DNA of 34,191 nucleotides from Actinomycetes bacterium (GTDB lineage Bacteria; Actinomycetota; Acidimicrobiia; Acidimicrobiales; RAAP-2). The notes beneath the pieces are model-generated. The model made no database searches. It was not told where the DNA came from and saw only the letters and a list, made by a program, of their open reading frames with translations. Both the position numbers and the translations under genes were made by a program. The stretch is taken from contig JAKAZI010000012.1 in assembly GCA_021809495.1 (NCBI GenBank), positions 1 to 34,191 of the forward strand. The letters run 5' to 3'. Below are positions 31,710 to 34,191 of the stretch, one piece after another; positions within the stretch are counted from its first letter, which is position 1, and the number at the start of each line of letters is the position of its first letter.

Positions 31710-33430
31710 GCGAACGACGGATCGGCGTCTACATCTGCCACTGCGGTGGCAACATCTCGGACTACGTCGACGTCGCGGCCGTGCGCGACGCCGTGAAGGA
31801 CCTGCCCGACGTCGTGCACGCCGAGACGTCGCTCTTCGCGTGCTCCGACGGCACCCAGCAGGACATGATCAAGATGATCCGCGACCAGAACCTCGACGGG
31901 CTGGTCGTCGCCTCCTGCTCGCCCAAACTCCACCTGTTCACCTTCCGGGGCGTCTCGCGGCGCGCCGGGTTGAACCCCTTCGAGTACACCCAGGCCAACA
32001 TCCGCGAGCAGTGCTCGTGGGCGCACACCGACGACCGCGCCGGCGCCACGACCAAGGCCATCGGGCTGGTCAAAGGGGCCATCGCCAAGACCCGTGAGTC
32101 GAGCGCGCTCGATCCGATGGCCGTGCAGACCACCCCAGCGTCGCTGGTGGTGGGCGCGGGCATCGCGGGCCTGCGCGCCGCGATCGGCCTCGCCGACCTC
32201 GGTCTGCGGGTGTACCTCCTCGAGCGGTCGGCCACCGTCGGCGGCTGGGTCGGCCAGTTCGGGCCGACGTTTCCCAACGACCGCGATGGGCGGGCGATGG
32301 TGGCCGACCTGCTCGAACAGCTGGGCGAGCGCCCGACGATCACGCTGCTCACCAACGCCGAGCTCACGGCCAAGTCCGGGAGCTTCGGCAACTACGAGGT
32401 GACGATCACCGTCCACGGCGAGACCGAGTCCACGGTCGAGGCCACGGTGGGCTCCATCGTCATCGCCACGGGGTTCGACACCTACCAGCCCGAGATCGGC
32501 GAGTACGGCTACGGCATCGACGGCGTCGTGACGCTCGCGCAGTTCAAAGAACTCGTCGAGGCCTCACCCGACGGCCTGCGATTCGCGGACCGACCGGTGC
32601 GCACGGTGACCTACGTCTACTGCGTGGGCAACCGCCAACCGGGCGGCAACGAGTACTGCTCCAAGTACTGCTGCTCGGCGACGGTGCACGCCTCACTGGA
32701 GGTGTCCGCGGTGGACCCCTCGGTCCACCAGTACCACCTCTACCGCGACATCCGTACCTACGGCAAGTACGAGCTGCTCTACGAGCAGTCGCGCAAGCGG
32801 GGCTCGGTCTTCATGAAGTTCCCCGACGAGGTCCCGCCCACCGTGGAACGCACCGATGACGGTCGACTCCTCGTGACCACGCGCGACACCCTCTCGGGCA
32901 ACGTCGACGTCACGATCCCGACCGATCTCGTCGTACTCGTGACCGGCATGGTCCCGCGCGAGAACACCGAGCTGACCAAGATGCTCCACCTGCCGGTGGG
33001 CGCCGACGGGTTCTTCAACGAGATCCACCCCAAGCTGCGTCCGGTCGAGACGGTCGTCGACGGCGTCATGATCGCCGGCACCTGTCAGGGGCCCAAGACC
33101 ATCAGCGAGAGCGTCGCCTCGGGCCTCGCGGCGGTCGCCCAGAGCGGCGCGATGCTGATGAAGGGCGTCGCCGAGCTCGACCCCCTCGTCGCCGTGGTCG
33201 ACGAGGGGGCCTGCACGTGGTGCGGCGAGTGCCAGCAGGTCTGCCCCTACGAGGCGATCACCGCCATCAGCGTGGACGGCCGAGACGTGGCGACCATCGA
33301 CGCCGCGGTGTGCAAGGGCTGCGGTGGTTGCACCTCGTACTGCCCGAGCAACGCCATCGACCTGCTCGGCGCGACCGACGCCCAGATGCGCGCCCTGATC
33401 GAAAACCTAGTGGAGGTGTCTGTCCCGTGA
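31706..33430 (+). CDS. Second HdrA-like (HdrA/QmoB-like) iron-sulfur flavoprotein
   Basis: 574 residues. An N-terminal HdrA domain (about 1-140, RIGVYICHCGGNI) is followed by the FAD loop VVGAGIAGLRAA (about 148-159), the HdrA cysteine cluster C306/C318/C322/C323 and the end motif AGTCQGPKTISESVASG. Two C-terminal ferredoxin motifs give [4Fe-4S] clusters: C503-C506-C509-C513 and C536-C539-C542-C546. Unlike the first HdrA it lacks the early Cys-x-x-Cys-PKM motif and the central ferredoxin insert; that region reads FPNDRDGRAMVADLL. This split of roles between two HdrA paralogues resembles QmoA/QmoB. The start overlaps the previous stop (ATGA) and the stop overlaps the next GTG. Confidence 0.92.
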   Translation: MSERRIGVYICHCGGNISDYVDVAAVRDAVKDLPDVVHAETSLFACSDGTQQDMIKMIRDQNLDGLVVASCSPKLHLFTFRGVSRRAGLNPFEYTQANIREQCSWAHTDDRAGATTKAIGLVKGAIAKTRESSALDPMAVQTTPASLVVGAGIAGLRAAIGLADLGLRVYLLERSATVGGWVGQFGPTFPNDRDGRAMVADLLEQLGERPTITLLTNAELTAKSGSFGNYEVTITVHGETESTVEATVGSIVIATGFDTYQPEIGEYGYGIDGVVTLAQFKELVEASPDGLRFADRPVRTVTYVYCVGNRQPGGNEYCSKYCCSATVHASLEVSAVDPSVHQYHLYRDIRTYGKYELLYEQSRKRGSVFMKFPDEVPPTVERTDDGRLLVTTRDTLSGNVDVTIPTDLVVLVTGMVPRENTELTKMLHLPVGADGFFNEIHPKLRPVETVVDGVMIAGTCQGPKTISESVASGLAAVAQSGAMLMKGVAELDPLVAVVDEGACTWCGECQQVCPYEAITAISVDGRDVATIDAAVCKGCGGCTSYCPSNAIDLLGATDAQMRALIENLVEVSVP

Positions 33431-33681
33431 CGAGCACAATCAACCGAGACGTCCGAGAGGTGATCCGCGAGGAACCGCTCATGCACCGCCCGATCCTCGA
33501 GGCGCTCGCGAACGGGCCGCTCACGGTGCCCGAGATCGCCGAGGCCATCGCCCGTCCGAGCGACGAGGTCATGTTCTGGGTCATGGGGATGCGCCGCTAC
33601 GCCAAGCTCGTCGAGCTGCGCGAGCCCACCGACGACGGTTACTTCCTCTACGCCGACGCCACGTCCGGAGCCCGCTCGTGA
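33427..33681 (+). CDS. Small winged-helix-like protein in the hdr operon
   Basis: 84 residues. The segment MHRPILEALANGPLTVPEIAEAIARPSDEVMFWVMGMRRYAKL has the helix-turn-helix layout of winged-helix proteins, and the following strand pair (VELREPTDDGYFLYAD) would be the wing. There is no ligand domain and no Cys. It is embedded by 4-bp overlaps on both sides (GTGA), so it is made together with the complex. It could be a regulator of the operon or a small subunit that uses the fold for protein contacts. Not assignable further. Confidence 0.75.
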   Translation: MTSTINRDVREVIREEPLMHRPILEALANGPLTVPEIAEAIARPSDEVMFWVMGMRRYAKLVELREPTDDGYFLYADATSGARS

Positions 33682-34191
33682 GCGCCGCCACCGACGTGCG
33701 CACCGTCGACCCCGGGCTCATCGCCGACATCAAGCGCTTCGGCGCGGCCGACGTGTCGGCCTGCTTCAGCTGCGGCAACTGCAGCGCCATCTGTCCCCTC
33801 TCGGACAACAACGGCACGTTCCCCCGGCGCATGATCCGCTACGGACAGGTCGGACTGCGCGACGAACTGCTGTCGAGCAAGGAACTGTGGGCCTGCTACC
33901 ACTGCGGACTGTGCAGCGAGAGCTGCCCGCAACGGGCCGACCCCGGTGAGTACATGGCGGCCGCTCGGCGCTACGCGATCGCAAGTTACGACCGCACCGG
34001 CATCGCCCGAACCCTCTACACCCACCCGGCCGCGGGAACCGGGGTCGTGCTCGCCATCGCGGCGGCCTTCGCCACGTTCTTCACGCTGCTGAGCGGCGCG
34101 CAGTCACGTCACGCGTTGCGGCTCTTCTCCTTCCTGCCCGACGGCGTCGTCCACTGGACCGGCGTCGCGGTGATGATCGCGGTCGTGCTCG
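33678..34191 (+). CDS. HdrC/QmoC-like Fe-S membrane subunit, 3' partial
   Basis: The visible 171 residues begin with a soluble HdrC-like domain holding two ferredoxin motifs: CFSCGNCSAICP (about 35-46) and CYHCGLCSESCP (about 74-85). Hydrophobic helices then begin (GTGVVLAIAAAFATFFTLL and GVAVMIAVVL at the edge), with SFLPDGVVHWTG between. This is the QmoC layout, HdrC fused to an HdrE/cytochrome b-type membrane domain, and would link the complex to the quinone pool. The gene runs off the right edge with no stop seen. GTG start overlaps the previous stop (GTGA). Haem ligands cannot be judged from the visible part. Confidence 0.88.
   Translation, partial: MSAATDVRTVDPGLIADIKRFGAADVSACFSCGNCSAICPLSDNNGTFPRRMIRYGQVGLRDELLSSKELWACYHCGLCSESCPQRADPGEYMAAARRYAIASYDRTGIARTLYTHPAAGTGVVLAIAAAFATFFTLLSGAQSRHALRLFSFLPDGVVHWTGVAVMIAVVL

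Noticed and set aside
27985..34191. Assigning the cluster as classical QmoABC of sulfate reduction
   Set aside because: No aprAB or sat in view, QmoA-like protein is twice the normal size, and tusA/dsrE point to sulfur-carrier chemistry. It is kept as Qmo/Hdr-like only.

Overview
The window is high-GC DNA with short intergenic gaps. Most operon genes overlap by 4 bp (ATGA/GTGA), GTG starts are common, and several starts look leaderless. An F420-type luciferase-family oxidoreductase, a heterodimeric ABC exporter and these promoter features point to Actinomycetota, perhaps the acidophile-rich Acidimicrobiia; the class is inference. No rRNA, tRNA, insertion sequence, phage gene or CRISPR array was seen, so this looks like ordinary chromosome.

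Layout. (1) 1-4251, nucleobase salvage: an NCS1 permease cut by the left edge, a purine-type phosphoribosyltransferase, a yeast-type cytosine deaminase and uracil phosphoribosyltransferase, with one secreted repeat protein between them. Together they could take cytosine in and turn it into uracil and then UMP. (2) 4331-8109: two subunits of an asymmetric heterodimeric ABC exporter. (3) 8106-13973: an F420-type oxidoreductase, glutamate dehydrogenase, a sphingosine-1-phosphate-lyase-like PLP enzyme, a histidine-phosphatase-family protein, a ComA (phosphosulfolactate synthase) homologue and a 43-residue coiled-coil protein. (4) 14232-19288, minus strand: a ferric-type ABC importer (binding protein, fused double permease, ATPase) coupled to an FTR1-like membrane protein and a small membrane protein. 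(5) 19372-25664: a nearly complete histidine locus, hisR-hisG-hisD-hisCB-hisH-hisF-hisIE on the minus strand with hisA divergent. HisC and HisB are one polypeptide, and a TrpR-family regulator is the first gene; only a histidinol-phosphatase is missing. (6) 25826-27430: a two-helix membrane protein and a pirin.

(7) 27724 to the right edge is the most unusual part: TusA - MvhD-like - DsrE2-like - HdrA with a large GltD/NfnL-like NAD(P)H module inserted - a second HdrA - a small winged-helix protein - an HdrC/QmoC-like iron-sulfur membrane subunit that runs off the window. The order suggests that sulfane sulfur carriers (TusA, DsrE) feed a heterodisulfide-reductase/Qmo-like flavin and Fe-S complex linked both to NAD(P)H and to the membrane quinone pool. 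No aprAB, sat or dsrAB is present in the window. A CRP/FNR-like palindrome lies upstream in an AT-rich island.

All functions are inferred from protein motifs read by eye and from gene context; no database search was run.
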